Part shown: positions 9,583 through 18,266 of the stretch, piece after piece
How positions within the stretch are numbered: the first letter of the stretch is position 1
How the letters are laid out: every line of letters begins with the position of its first letter
Assembly: GCF_014164585.1 (NCBI RefSeq)
Contig: NZ_JACJFM010000010.1
Coordinates: 1-64,000, forward strand
Reading direction: 5' to 3'
Length of the DNA: 64,000 nucleotides
DNA from: Oceanospirillum sediminis
Lineage (GTDB): Bacteria; Pseudomonadota; Gammaproteobacteria; Pseudomonadales; Halomonadaceae
Notes under the pieces: model-generated
The model's input: only the letters and a program-made list of their open reading frames with translations
What the model was told of the DNA's origin: nothing
Database searches by the model: none
Translations under genes and position numbers: made by a program

Positions 9583-10257
9583 ATGACACAAGATGAACTG
9601 AAAAAAGCCGTGGCTGAAGCAGCCCTGGAAGAAGTAAAAAAGATTATCAGCAAAGACAGTATCATTGGCGTTGGTACGGGTTCTACCGCGAACTTCTTTA
9701 TTGATGCGCTGGCTGAAATCAAGCTGGACTTTGATGGCGCTGTGGCCAGTTCAGAAGCGACACGTGAACGCCTGCAGGCTCATGGCATCAACGTCTATGA
9801 TCTGAATGGCGTGGGCACACTGCCTGTGTATGTTGATGGTGCTGATGAGGTTAATCCACACCTGCATATGGTTAAAGGTGGCGGCGGTGCACTGACCCGT
9901 GAAAAAATTATTGGTGCGGCATCCACTAAATTCATCTGTATTGCTGATGAGAGCAAACAGGTGGATATTCTGGGGACTTTCCCTCTGCCGGTAGAAGTGA
10001 TCCCTATGGCACGTAGCTACGTCGCCCGTGAGCTGGTTAAGCTGGGAGCGAACCCGGTGTATCGCGAAGACTTTGTCACGGATAATGGCAATGTGATTCT
10101 GGATCTGTACAACTTCCCGATTGATGATCCTCTGGCTATGGAGCAGAGAATTAATAATATTACCGGTGTTGTGACCAATGGCTTATTTGCTTTACGTCCG
10201 GCAGATTTACTGCTACTGGGCTGTTCTGACGGCGTGAAGAGCATCACGGCGGTCTGA
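9583..10257 (+). CDS. rpiA: Ribose-5-phosphate isomerase A
   Basis: Interconverts ribose-5-phosphate and ribulose-5-phosphate in the pentose phosphate pathway. The 224 residues carry the family motifs [15 protein letters not shown] (phosphate loop, about 27-41), DGADEV (about 85-90) and [11 protein letters not shown] (about 98-108), all intact. Length is close to E. coli RpiA (219). The divergent ilvA-rpiA arrangement is conserved in pseudomonads. A strong terminator follows immediately. Confidence 0.96.
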   Translation: MTQDELKKAVAEAALEEVKKIISKDSIIGVGTGSTANFFIDALAEIKLDFDGAVASSEATRERLQAHGINVYDLNGVGTLPVYVDGADEVNPHLHMVKGGGGALTREKIIGAASTKFICIADESKQVDILGTFPLPVEVIPMARSYVARELVKLGANPVYREDFVTDNGNVILDLYNFPIDDPLAMEQRINNITGVVTNGLFALRPADLLLLGCSDGVKSITAV

Positions 10258-10264
10258 TAACATC

Positions 10265-10301
10265 AAAGATAAAGCCGATATTGTCTGTCGGCTTTATCTT
10301 T
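10265..10301. terminator. Bidirectional terminator between rpiA and the pseudouridine synthase
   Basis: AAAGATAAAGCCGA pairs with TCGGCTTTATCTTT across a 9-base loop. The A/T-rich arms provide T-tracts on both strands of these convergent genes. Confidence 0.9.
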
Positions 10302-10383
10302 ACTACCAGGCTTCTGATCTGAGCCAGAACCATTCTGACTGAAGCTTTTCTGATTGAAGCCTGAATCGTTTCTGGCTGAGATG

Positions 10384-11340
10384 TCAGGAGTCAGCCTGAT
10401 CCAGAGGCTTTGGTGCTGTAATATTTAACTGCCGCTGACTACGGAAAAAGCGGGCCTGGCCTGTTACCGGATCAGTAAACTCCAGGGTATATGCCAGCAG
10501 TTGCAGAGGCTGACTGTAATCCTCATGATCCGCCTCAGGCTGAACGATCGGATACCAGGGATCATTTTCCAGCGGTATGCCCAGTGCTGACATATGCACT
10601 CTGAGTTGATGCTGACGACCTGTATGAGGCTTCAGAAGATAAAGGCCCCGGTTACCTTCCTGTCGGAGCAGATTAATTTCTGTTTCACTGTTACTTTCCC
10701 CTTCCGCTTCTTTCATCGTAAAAAAAGTGTCTCCCCTGACAATATTTGAGCGATATACATAAGGTAGCGTCAGGTCATTTCTGACAGGTGCAACGGCCTG
10801 GTAGTGCTTTTGTACATTCCGTTTCTGGAACATGGTCTGATAAGCGCCACGATGCTCTGGTTGTTTGCATAGCAGTACCAGACCGGCTGTTTCTCTGTCC
10901 AGACGGTGTGATGGCGCAAGTTCTGGCAGGCTGAGCCGGTTTCTCAGGCGGATCAGAAGGGTCTCTTTCAGATGGCGTCCGGCCGGAATAGTGGATAACC
11001 AATGAGGTTTATCGGCAATGACAATCAGCTCATCTTCAAACAGGATGGTCTCCTGGAAGGGTACAGTCTTTTCATCCGGTACCTCGCGGTAATACCAGAC
11101 TCGTTGTCCTTGTCGGAACGGGCTGGCCAGTGTGAAGGCTTGTCCATCATTGTCCACCAGCTCACCTCGGCGCAGGCGATCTGTCAGCACTTCCGCTGGC
11201 AGGTGAGGAAAACGTTCAATCAGGAAGCTCAGCAAGTCAGGCCATTCGCCATGAGGCAAATTCAGGTAACTGGGGGCAATGCCATCTCTGATAGGCAAAG
11301 GCGATACAGGAGATTTTTTACCGGAACGATTACGGGCCAT
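10384..11340 (-). CDS. RluA-family 23S rRNA/tRNA pseudouridine synthase
   Basis: 318 residues with an S4-like N-terminal segment (about 45-95, TDRLRRGELVDNDGQ) followed by the RluA catalytic domain. The catalytic aspartate sits in HRLDRETAGLVLL (about residue 148), and the downstream RQHQLRVHMSALGIPLENDPWYP motif is intact. It isomerises uridine to pseudouridine in structured RNA. Which site it modifies cannot be told from sequence; the N-terminal extension resembles proteins annotated only as RNA pseudouridine synthase. Single-gene transcript, convergent with rpiA. Confidence 0.85.
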   Translation of the reverse strand: MARNRSGKKSPVSPLPIRDGIAPSYLNLPHGEWPDLLSFLIERFPHLPAEVLTDRLRRGELVDNDGQAFTLASPFRQGQRVWYYREVPDEKTVPFQETILFEDELIVIADKPHWLSTIPAGRHLKETLLIRLRNRLSLPELAPSHRLDRETAGLVLLCKQPEHRGAYQTMFQKRNVQKHYQAVAPVRNDLTLPYVYRSNIVRGDTFFTMKEAEGESNSETEINLLRQEGNRGLYLLKPHTGRQHQLRVHMSALGIPLENDPWYPIVQPEADHEDYSQPLQLLAYTLEFTDPVTGQARFFRSQRQLNITAPKPLDQADS

Positions 11341-11519
11341 AAAACAGGTATCTGGTTATCGGGTTACAAAGACAGGCCGGACAGGCGGATGAGTATTACA
11401 GTAGGCGGATTGTAGAGGATGGGCTATCGGAAAGACAGTGCACAGATAGCGATATAATATCTCTCTTAGCATGAGTCTGTTTCTTTACTGATTCGATAAG
11501 TGGCTTGCCAGACGAAAAA

Positions 11520-11608
11520 TAGCCGGGCATAGCCCGGCTCAACATGGCATTACACTCCCAAACGGCCTTACTAAGCGATCAGGAGGACAGGTGGCCAAAA
11601 GGGCCACA
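11520..11608 (-). terminator. Two hairpins downstream of the YIP1 gene
   Basis: AGCCGGGC-AT-GCCCGGCT (11521-11539; with TATTTTT following on the minus strand) is a good terminator. GTGGCC-AAAAG-GGCCAC (11591-11607) lies between it and the stop codon. Confidence 0.65.
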
Positions 11609-11628
11609 GAGGTAAAACCTGTGTAATA

Positions 11629-12228
11629 TCAGCTGGTAAATACCGGCATCATCCCCATTCCCCAGAGCAGAACACTTCCTGTGATAATGCAGACCAGGAA
11701 GACAAGACCGACTGTCAGGATGGAAGTACCAAACAAAAATGCCTGTTCCTCCGGGATTTCCATAATGGTTTCTACGCCGTTATAAAGCAGATAAATGGTA
11801 TAGCAAAGAGCAGCTAATCCTGACATGACCACAAACCAGAGCATCGGCCAGAGTCCTGCGAAACCGGCCATAAACAGAGGGGTCGCTGTAAATGTAGTCA
11901 GAACCATACAACGATCAAAACTGGCATCAGAGCCATAGGTTTTTTCCATCCAGTGCACAGCGTGCGCCATAGCGTAGACGCCGATAAGCAAAGCAAAATA
12001 GAACGCAATGGCAATCGGTATTGCACTGGCCACCGTCAGCTTGATGTAATCACCTCCGGCAATACTCCATCCCATCTGGGTTGTCCCGATAAACAGACTC
12101 AGAGGAGGGATGGCTGCCAGCCAGAGAATATCGTTTTTGTAGCAGTCCACCCAGGAGTATTTTTCTTCTTTAATAAATTTCCACTCAGCTTTTGGGTGAT
12201 AGATCACCCCGAACATATGCTGGAGCAT
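11629..12228 (-). CDS. YIP1 family membrane protein
   Basis: 199 residues with five predicted membrane segments (about 33-50, 62-85, 108-130, 133-150, 165-190) and the Yip1-domain start MFGVIYHPKAEWKFI. Function in bacteria is unknown. It follows ctaB by 96 bp at the end of the oxidase assembly cluster, a place where pseudomonads carry a SCO copper chaperone. A membrane-organising or transport role is only speculation. Confidence 0.8.
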   Translation of the reverse strand: MLQHMFGVIYHPKAEWKFIKEEKYSWVDCYKNDILWLAAIPPLSLFIGTTQMGWSIAGGDYIKLTVASAIPIAIAFYFALLIGVYAMAHAVHWMEKTYGSDASFDRCMVLTTFTATPLFMAGFAGLWPMLWFVVMSGLAALCYTIYLLYNGVETIMEIPEEQAFLFGTSILTVGLVFLVCIITGSVLLWGMGMMPVFTS

Positions 12229-12324
12229 GAGGACCTCCTGACCCTTTTCAGGTCTTTACAGATCATTTGCGTAAACGATGAACAGGCTGTTTTTTATTCT
12301 TTATCCGGTGTTATTCCTTCATGG

Positions 12325-13227
12325 TCATAACGGCAGATAGTGATCCGCTAACAGCACCACAAACAGCCACATGATGTAGCGGATTGAGAACCAGAAAGTT
12401 CTTATTGCGGCTTGTTGATCCTGACCCCGGTACAGACGCAAGACATGTTGCAGAAAACGACCATTCAGAATCATGACGCCTGTTATATAGAGTAGACCAC
12501 TCATGCCGGTTGCGTAGGGTAATACTGTGGTAATAATCATCAGCACTGTGTACAGCAGAATTTGCAGCCGGGTAAAGGCTTCGCCATGAGTCACAGGTAA
12601 CATAGGAACTTCAGCCCTGGCATATTCATCTTTACGGTGCAGTGCCAGCGCCCAGAAGTGAGGGGGGGTCCAGGCAAAAATAATCAGAACCAGCAGCAGG
12701 CTATGGCCATCGACCTGCCCTGTCATTGCCGTCCAGCCCAATAACGGCGGTGCCGCTCCGGCCAGCCCGCCAATGGTGATATTCTGTGGCGTTGCCCGTT
12801 TTAGCACGGCGGTGTAAATCAGGGCATATCCGATCAGAGATGCCAGCGTCAGCCAGGCGGTGATGGCATTGACCAGAGCGAACAGTATGGCGATACCCAG
12901 GGTGCCAATAAGCAGCGCAAAGCTGAGTACCTGTGATGGCTTCAGCTGCCCCTGAGGTAAAGGTCGGTAACGTGTCCGGGACATCAGCCGATCAATTTTT
13001 TCGTCCAGCAGATGATTAATGGCTGCAGCAGAACCTGCGGCCAGTCCGATCCCGATCAGAGCAAAAATCACTGTATCAACCGGTAGTGCTGCTGGCAGCG
13101 CCAGGCACATGCCCACCAGAGCGGTGAGCAGCATAACGGCGACCACTCTGGGTTTACACAGCTGATAGTAACTGCGCCAGGAGATATGACGCACGGACAG
13201 TACAGGTAATTGATATGAGTTACGCAT
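12325..13227 (-). CDS. ctaB: Heme O synthase (protoheme IX farnesyltransferase)
   Basis: UbiA-family prenyltransferase adding farnesyl to heme B, giving heme O for the aa3 oxidase; integral membrane, nine segments. The 300 residues show the first Asp-rich motif region (NHLLDEKIDRLMSRT), where DxxxD binds prenyl diphosphate, and the second loop HRKDEYARAEVPMLPV. The start ATG overlaps the ctaA stop by 8 bp, so the two are translationally coupled. Confidence 0.95.
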   Translation of the reverse strand: MRNSYQLPVLSVRHISWRSYYQLCKPRVVAVMLLTALVGMCLALPAALPVDTVIFALIGIGLAAGSAAAINHLLDEKIDRLMSRTRYRPLPQGQLKPSQVLSFALLIGTLGIAILFALVNAITAWLTLASLIGYALIYTAVLKRATPQNITIGGLAGAAPPLLGWTAMTGQVDGHSLLLVLIIFAWTPPHFWALALHRKDEYARAEVPMLPVTHGEAFTRLQILLYTVLMIITTVLPYATGMSGLLYITGVMILNGRFLQHVLRLYRGQDQQAAIRTFWFSIRYIMWLFVVLLADHYLPL

Positions 13228-14332
13228 GATGAATCACCCCTCCGAATGGCAGCGGTGGATGCAGGGCATACAGATACCAGAGTAGATTGCACAGACTCAG
13301 AAGTAAAAAGGCTGCGCCCAGGTTATGCATGACCGCCAGAGTTAAAGGGAAAAACAGCAGGACATTGGCAATGCCCAGAAACACCTGAAAAACCAGAGCA
13401 ACAAAGAGCATTAATGCCCGATGTTGCAGTGACAGGCTCAGGGGGCGACGCATCATATACAATGCCAGTCCGCCAACCAGAATAAAGGTGACTAAAGCAC
13501 CAACCCGATGAGTGTAGTGAATGGCGGTTCTGGCAGCGCCGTCGAGCTGTCCACCCAGATAATCCGGACCGACTCTCTGATTCAGATTAAAGCCCTGCTC
13601 AATATTAATATCTGGCATCCACTGGCCCTGACACTGGGGAAAATCCGGGCAGGCAAATGCGGCGTAGTTCGCACTGGTCCAGCCTCCAAGCGCGATCTGT
13701 ACGGCCAGCACCGCCAGGGCCATGACACTCCAGTGACGCAACTTCCAGAGTAAAAACCACTCTTTGGAATTGTGTTCCTGTAGCAGGTTCTCAAAGCGCA
13801 TTTCACTCCAGCCATAATTATCCGCCAGCCGCTGATACAGACGATCCAGGCGAAGATGCAGAATATAAAGCAGACTGAGTGTGGTCATGCCGCCTAGCAG
13901 ATGCAGGGTAACGACCTGAGGCCAGAGTTTGAGCGTAACAGTCCACATACCAAACATACCCTGTAGTATCACCAGCCCCAGCAGAATATGACTGAGTTTT
14001 TGCGGGTAGTCTGCGATATGGCGACAGCGCCAGGCCTGAATCGCCAGCAACAGAATCACCAGACCAAGGGCCGTTGCCGCATAACGATGGATCATTTCGG
14101 GCCAGCCCTTACTGGCGTCAACGGTATGGTCGGGAAATAATTCTGTTGCCCGTGCCAGCTGACTTTCCGTTGTGGGTACGATCAGGTGTCCATAGCAGCC
14201 CGGCCAGTCCGGGCAACCGAGACCGGCGTCGACCAGACGGGTCCAGGCACCAAGCCCTATCACCAGTACCGCCAACACCAGCCCTGTTCGGACCAGAGTC
14301 AGTGCCGGGTGAATTATTCTTGCAGGTTTCAT
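13220..14332 (-). CDS. ctaA: Heme A synthase CtaA (COX15)
   Basis: Oxidises the C8 methyl of heme O to the formyl of heme A in the membrane. From ATG 14332 (GGGAG site) the protein has 370 residues and begins MKPARIIHPALTLVR. An in-frame upstream start would add 20 atypical residues. Eight membrane segments form two four-helix halves. Heme-ligand histidines are visible in EMIHRYAA (N half) and HYTHRVGAL (C half), and the paired Cys motifs GLGCPDWPGC and FACPDFPQC fit the family. Confidence 0.94.
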   Translation of the reverse strand: MKPARIIHPALTLVRTGLVLAVLVIGLGAWTRLVDAGLGCPDWPGCYGHLIVPTTESQLARATELFPDHTVDASKGWPEMIHRYAATALGLVILLLAIQAWRCRHIADYPQKLSHILLGLVILQGMFGMWTVTLKLWPQVVTLHLLGGMTTLSLLYILHLRLDRLYQRLADNYGWSEMRFENLLQEHNSKEWFLLWKLRHWSVMALAVLAVQIALGGWTSANYAAFACPDFPQCQGQWMPDINIEQGFNLNQRVGPDYLGGQLDGAARTAIHYTHRVGALVTFILVGGLALYMMRRPLSLSLQHRALMLFVALVFQVFLGIANVLLFFPLTLAVMHNLGAAFLLLSLCNLLWYLYALHPPLPFGGVIHHA

Positions 14333-14463
14333 ATGATATTCTCCCTGACAGTATGCACCCGGTTTTTTCATTTTTCGGGTTTTGCAGGTCACTGTCCCTG
14401 AAAATACAGTGTTGTAATGATGATGTGCTGAGACGATTCAGAGCCCTGTGCAGCAATATTGGC

Positions 14464-15060
14464 TCAGCCTGCTGATGAGGCTTTTAACAATCGCCTGAGA
14501 TCTTTCAGTAAAGCACTCCCGGAATGATCCGGCGCATATCCGGTAACCAGATTGCCGAAGGGATCAACCACCAGTACCTGGTAATCTTTTTCCAGCCAGG
14601 GACGGGCCTGCCATGCCGGTTCTGACATCATTAGGTTATGCCACCGTCGAACGGCAATATCCCCCATGCCCTGTGGTGCTTCAGGAGCTGGCAGAGTATT
14701 CAGCACCGACTGTAGTAACACTCGTCTGACCCGGTCACCTTCTTTACCCAGTGCTTTGTGGATCTGTTGTAGCTGATACTGCCACTGAGCGCAGGGTATC
14801 TGGCACTCTTTACCCTGAACCAGTACCAGTAACCAATGTTGTTTCAGCTGATCCGGGAAGTGCTCACGGGCTTGCCAGGGCCAGCGATAAAAGGGCTGTT
14901 TTTCCTGAATAATACTACCCTGATTGATGGTTTCAGACGGTCGCCAGATTTCGAAACGTACCAGTATCCATGCCAGGACAAAAGGCACCAGCAGTAACAT
15001 CAGTAAACAAGAGAGCCGACGACGGTTACGCCGGATTTGTCGTTCAGTCAGCACATGCAT
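14464..15060 (-). CDS. Membrane-anchored thioredoxin-like/SCO-like oxidase assembly protein
   Basis: 198 residues: a basic N terminus, one membrane anchor (about 17-38) and a periplasmic domain. The domain shows VLVQGKECQIPCAQWQYQLQQIH, in which C-x-x-x-C sits where SCO proteins bind copper, and a later VVDPFGNLVTGY segment like the end of a thioredoxin fold. It matches in position the conserved hypothetical gene between surf1 and ctaA in Pseudomonas oxidase clusters. A role in copper delivery or thiol reduction for CoxB is inferred from the motif and neighbours. Confidence 0.7.
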   Translation of the reverse strand: MHVLTERQIRRNRRRLSCLLMLLLVPFVLAWILVRFEIWRPSETINQGSIIQEKQPFYRWPWQAREHFPDQLKQHWLLVLVQGKECQIPCAQWQYQLQQIHKALGKEGDRVRRVLLQSVLNTLPAPEAPQGMGDIAVRRWHNLMMSEPAWQARPWLEKDYQVLVVDPFGNLVTGYAPDHSGSALLKDLRRLLKASSAG

Positions 15061-15401
15061 AACAAACTCCTGACCTCATCCTGTGAGGTTTTTTATTGTT
15101 ATTCCGGATCTCGCCGGTCATTGTTTTACCGGGAGACAGGTGCAGGTTTTAATTGCTTAAGTGGTTGCTCACTGGTTCTGCAGGCAGTGCCGGATCATGT
15201 CTGTCCCGGATTCTGATGACTTATGTTTTATCCGGATTCCGATTACTTCGCCAGATACAGAAATACGAGAGCGGGTATTTTTACAGGCATACTGTTTAAG
15301 CTAGCAGAGAATCCTGAACTTGCCTTATGTGACAGGGCTATCCGGCCAGATAAAATTTAAGTGAGTGTGTGTTTACATTTTTTAAGTTATGGTTTTCTGG
15401 C
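15061..15401. other. Intergenic region between surf1 and the SCO-like gene
   Basis: This 341-bp gap in an otherwise tight cluster holds a short hairpin (ACCTCA-TCCTG-TGAGGT followed by TTTTT on the plus strand, 15074-15095). No reading frame worth calling was seen. It may carry a separate promoter for the SCO-like/ctaA/ctaB genes. Confidence 0.5.
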
Positions 15402-16199
15402 TCAGGATGTCTGGCGTGAACGCCAGACAGGGTGTGGCAGATGATAGTAGCCCCAGATCAGAAGCAGGACTCCGGCCAGAGAAAACCACTGCACGGCATA
15501 CCCGATGTGCTGTGCCGGTAGCAGAGCCGGAGCTGCGGGTTGTGCAATCTGAACACCCGGCTGGTGGGCATCGACCAGACGAAATTCATATTGAAGTAAT
15601 GGCTTTTCTATCAGCCCGGATAGCTGATGCAGGTCCAGCCATTGAATCCGGACCGGCCATTTCAGATCCAGCTGTTCTGTTTTATCCACAGGGTGAGGCT
15701 GTACCAGCTGAACTTGTAGCTGATGGATTCCCTGAGGTGTCTGATAGGTCGGGCGCTCAGAACGCAGGCGAGGTGCTGCAATCCAGCCCCGGTTAATCAG
15801 TATCCATTGTGTCTGATCCGTGGCCAGCGGTAGTCTGGTATCCGGTAACAGCTCAAACAGGGTTAGCAGCTGATAACCGGCGCGCCCCTGGTAGGTCCTG
15901 TTATCCAGAATGAAAGAGTACTCCGGGTGAAAGCGCCCTCTGAGATAATAATGACTGTAGTTAGCAACTCGCCCTTGTTCAATCGCATCAGCCATCTGTT
16001 GTGCTGATGCCGGTTGCTGATAGCCCTGTCGGATCTGCTCAAGCATGCGGGCTTTTTCATTGCTTCTTTCCAGTTGCCAGAAGCCCAGAGTGATGCAGAG
16101 ACTGATGATGCTTAATACCAGCAGATGGAAAAACAGTATCCTGACCGGATAGCGCCGGTCTGGTTTTATCGCTGATTTTTCGGAACATGAAGAGGCCAT
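15402..16199 (-). CDS. surf1: SURF1 family cytochrome oxidase assembly protein
   Basis: 265 residues with the SURF1 topology: membrane helix near residues 22-43 (FHLLVLSIISLCITLGFWQLERSNEK, containing the conserved GFWQLxR), a periplasmic domain, and a C-terminal helix ending HIGYAVQWFSLAGVLLLIWGYY. The conserved ILVNRGW-like motif appears as ILINRGWIAAP. SURF1 helps insert heme A into CoxA. It lies between coxC and the SCO-like gene, on the same strand. Confidence 0.92.
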   Translation of the reverse strand: MASSCSEKSAIKPDRRYPVRILFFHLLVLSIISLCITLGFWQLERSNEKARMLEQIRQGYQQPASAQQMADAIEQGRVANYSHYYLRGRFHPEYSFILDNRTYQGRAGYQLLTLFELLPDTRLPLATDQTQWILINRGWIAAPRLRSERPTYQTPQGIHQLQVQLVQPHPVDKTEQLDLKWPVRIQWLDLHQLSGLIEKPLLQYEFRLVDAHQPGVQIAQPAAPALLPAQHIGYAVQWFSLAGVLLLIWGYYHLPHPVWRSRQTS

Positions 16200-16311
16200 G
16201 ACTGTTATCCTTCTGAGCGGTCCTTGTTATTATCCTGGTCCGCCTCACAGGTTTTTTCCTGGCTGTATTACTACATTCTTTTTATGACTCAGGCTTTATT
16301 CGGAGATACAT

Positions 16312-16521
16312 ATGCTGAAAGCAATGATACTGCTGCTATTTGGTTTGATCTTATTCAGTCTGGCCTGTGGTCTGTGGTTTTTATTACGGCCTGCCAGTGA
16401 AGACAGCAGCCTGAAGCTGCTGACGTCACTTAAGGTACGTGTCCTGCTGACAGTGGGGGTACTGATCTGTCTGGTGTATGGCTTTTCCAGTGGAGCCTTG
16501 CACTCTCAGGCTCCCTGGTAG
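16312..16521 (+). CDS. DUF2909 twin-transmembrane protein
   Basis: 69 residues with two membrane helices (about 4-24 and 43-62) joined by a short polar loop. It matches the DUF2909 twin-TM family found, on the opposite strand, between coxC and surf1 in pseudomonad oxidase clusters. It probably acts in oxidase assembly or stability, but no mechanism is known. It is read against its neighbours and so must have its own promoter in the 112-bp gap upstream. Confidence 0.85.
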   Translation: MLKAMILLLFGLILFSLACGLWFLLRPASEDSSLKLLTSLKVRVLLTVGVLICLVYGFSSGALHSQAPW

Positions 16522-16558
16522 ACTGTATTAGGGTACGTTGCATCCAATTAAGCCTGTT

Positions 16559-17464
16559 TCAGAAAACATAGACAAACAGGAATAGTCCCAGCCAGACCAC
16601 ATCAACAAAATGCCAGTACCAGGCTGCGGCTTCAAAGCCGAAGTGATGTTTCGCATCAAAATGCCCTTTCATAATTCGTATCAGCATCACCAGCAGAATA
16701 ATACTGCCCATAGTGACGTGCAGGCCATGAAAGCCGGTCAGGATAAAGAAGGTGCCACCGTAAATCCCCGACGCCAGGGTCAGTCCCAGTTCGGTATAGG
16801 CTTCGATATATTCTTCTGCCTGAATAATCAAAAAGCAGACACCCAGTACCAGAGTCAGTGCCAGCCAGCCTTTAACTGCGGCTCGTTTATCTTTTTGCAG
16901 AGCGTGATGAGCCCAGGTCAGAGTGACGCTGGATGCCACCAGCAGCACGGTATTAATTAAAGGCAGATGCCAGGGGTTTATGATCTGCTCTGGTCCCGGA
17001 AATTTATCTGTATCCGGTGTGGTCATCAGAGGCCACTCTGCCATGAAACCTGGCCACAACAGCTCATTGGTCATGGCATTGCTGCCTTCACCGGCCAGCC
17101 AGGGCACAGCAAATTGGCGCACGTAGAAAAGTGTGCCAAAGAAGGCTGCGAAGAACATCACTTCGGAAAAAATAAACCAGCCCATGCCCCAGCGGAATGA
17201 GCGATCCATCTGTTCATCGTACAGGCCTTCCATGCTTTCCCGGGCAACAGCACTGAACCAGCCAAAAAACATCCAGATAATGACCAGTAATCCTGCCAGA
17301 GTAAGCCATTTGGCAGCCCCATCCGGATTATTCATCATATTCCCCATGCCAAACATCAAAAGAAACAGGCCGGAAGCCGCGACAATGGGCCAGTGACTCT
17401 GTGCGGGAACATAATAACTCTGTGCGTGATCATCATGATCGGGGTGAGCGTGTGCAGTACTCAT
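16559..17464 (-). CDS. coxC: Cytochrome c oxidase subunit III
   Basis: Seven-helix subunit of the aa3 oxidase that stabilises the proton-pumping core. The 301 residues show family motifs SEVMFFAAFFGTLFYVR, TWAHHAL, the helix containing QAEEYIEA (the conserved Glu), GFHGLHV and AWYWHFVDVVWLGLF. It starts one base after the ctaG stop, so it is co-translated with it. Confidence 0.96.
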   Translation of the reverse strand: MSTAHAHPDHDDHAQSYYVPAQSHWPIVAASGLFLLMFGMGNMMNNPDGAAKWLTLAGLLVIIWMFFGWFSAVARESMEGLYDEQMDRSFRWGMGWFIFSEVMFFAAFFGTLFYVRQFAVPWLAGEGSNAMTNELLWPGFMAEWPLMTTPDTDKFPGPEQIINPWHLPLINTVLLVASSVTLTWAHHALQKDKRAAVKGWLALTLVLGVCFLIIQAEEYIEAYTELGLTLASGIYGGTFFILTGFHGLHVTMGSIILLVMLIRIMKGHFDAKHHFGFEAAAWYWHFVDVVWLGLFLFVYVF

Positions 17465-17465
17465 C

Positions 17466-18125
17466 TTAGTATCCTCCTGCTAACCGGAGTGTTTGAGCGT
17501 GTGAGATTAGTAGGGACTGTGACGTGAACAGTGAGTCTGTTGCAGCCGGGAAACCGGAGTATGTTCCAGGACGTTCCGCAATACTGCTGACAGGGCGGGT
17601 TGAACTGATATCAAACAGGGTGTACGCCAGAGTCAGAGTCGAAATATGATCAGGAAGCTGAGGGTCAACCCGGAATAACAGGGTCATCTGCTGGCTGGCT
17701 CCCGGATTCAGTTCCTGCTGTTCAAAACAGAAACACTGGGTTTTCAACAGGTACTCTGCACCTTCTGAAGGACTGACACTGGGTACTGCCTGAGCGGTCA
17801 TGCGTTTAAGTGAAGGGTTCACGACAGAAAAGCTAACTCGGGTCAGCTCACCAGGGTGAACCTGAATGGAGCGAGCCTCTGCTTCAAACAACCAGTTCAT
17901 ATTGGCATTAGTATTGGTGAGAAATTGCACAGTGACCTTACGGTTAGGGTCAATGGTAAAGCCCTCTTTTTCTACGTAGGCGGTGTTGCTAACCTTGCCA
18001 TTCAGCCCGGTAATATCACAAAAAACATCGTATAAAGGGACTAACAAAAAGCCGAACAGAAACATGCCCAGGGTAGCGAGCACTAATTTGCTCACTGTGG
18101 TTTTATGTGGATTCTGATCTTTCAT
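17466..18125 (-). CDS. ctaG: Cytochrome c oxidase assembly protein CtaG (Cox11)
   Basis: Copper chaperone delivering Cu to the CuB site of CoxA. From ATG 18125 (strong GGGAGG) it has 219 residues. An in-frame upstream start would add 11 residues with no better support. One N-terminal membrane helix (about 12-33, LATLGMFLFGFLLVPLYDVFC) is followed by a periplasmic immunoglobulin-like domain with the copper-binding CFCF motif and the preceding SEGAEYLLKTQ. It lies between coxA and coxC, the classical position. Confidence 0.95.
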   Translation of the reverse strand: MKDQNPHKTTVSKLVLATLGMFLFGFLLVPLYDVFCDITGLNGKVSNTAYVEKEGFTIDPNRKVTVQFLTNTNANMNWLFEAEARSIQVHPGELTRVSFSVVNPSLKRMTAQAVPSVSPSEGAEYLLKTQCFCFEQQELNPGASQQMTLLFRVDPQLPDHISTLTLAYTLFDISSTRPVSSIAERPGTYSGFPAATDSLFTSQSLLISHAQTLRLAGGY

Positions 18126-18266
18126 GCTTACCTCCCGACTTCCTGTTCTGGAAACCATTCAGTGCAGCGGGTTGTGTTGTTTACCTCGAAAGTGCCTCTA
18201 TTGGTTATTCGGTACTCACGGGCATAAAACAGGCCGGATGACAACGTCTGAGTCCGGCCCGGTATT

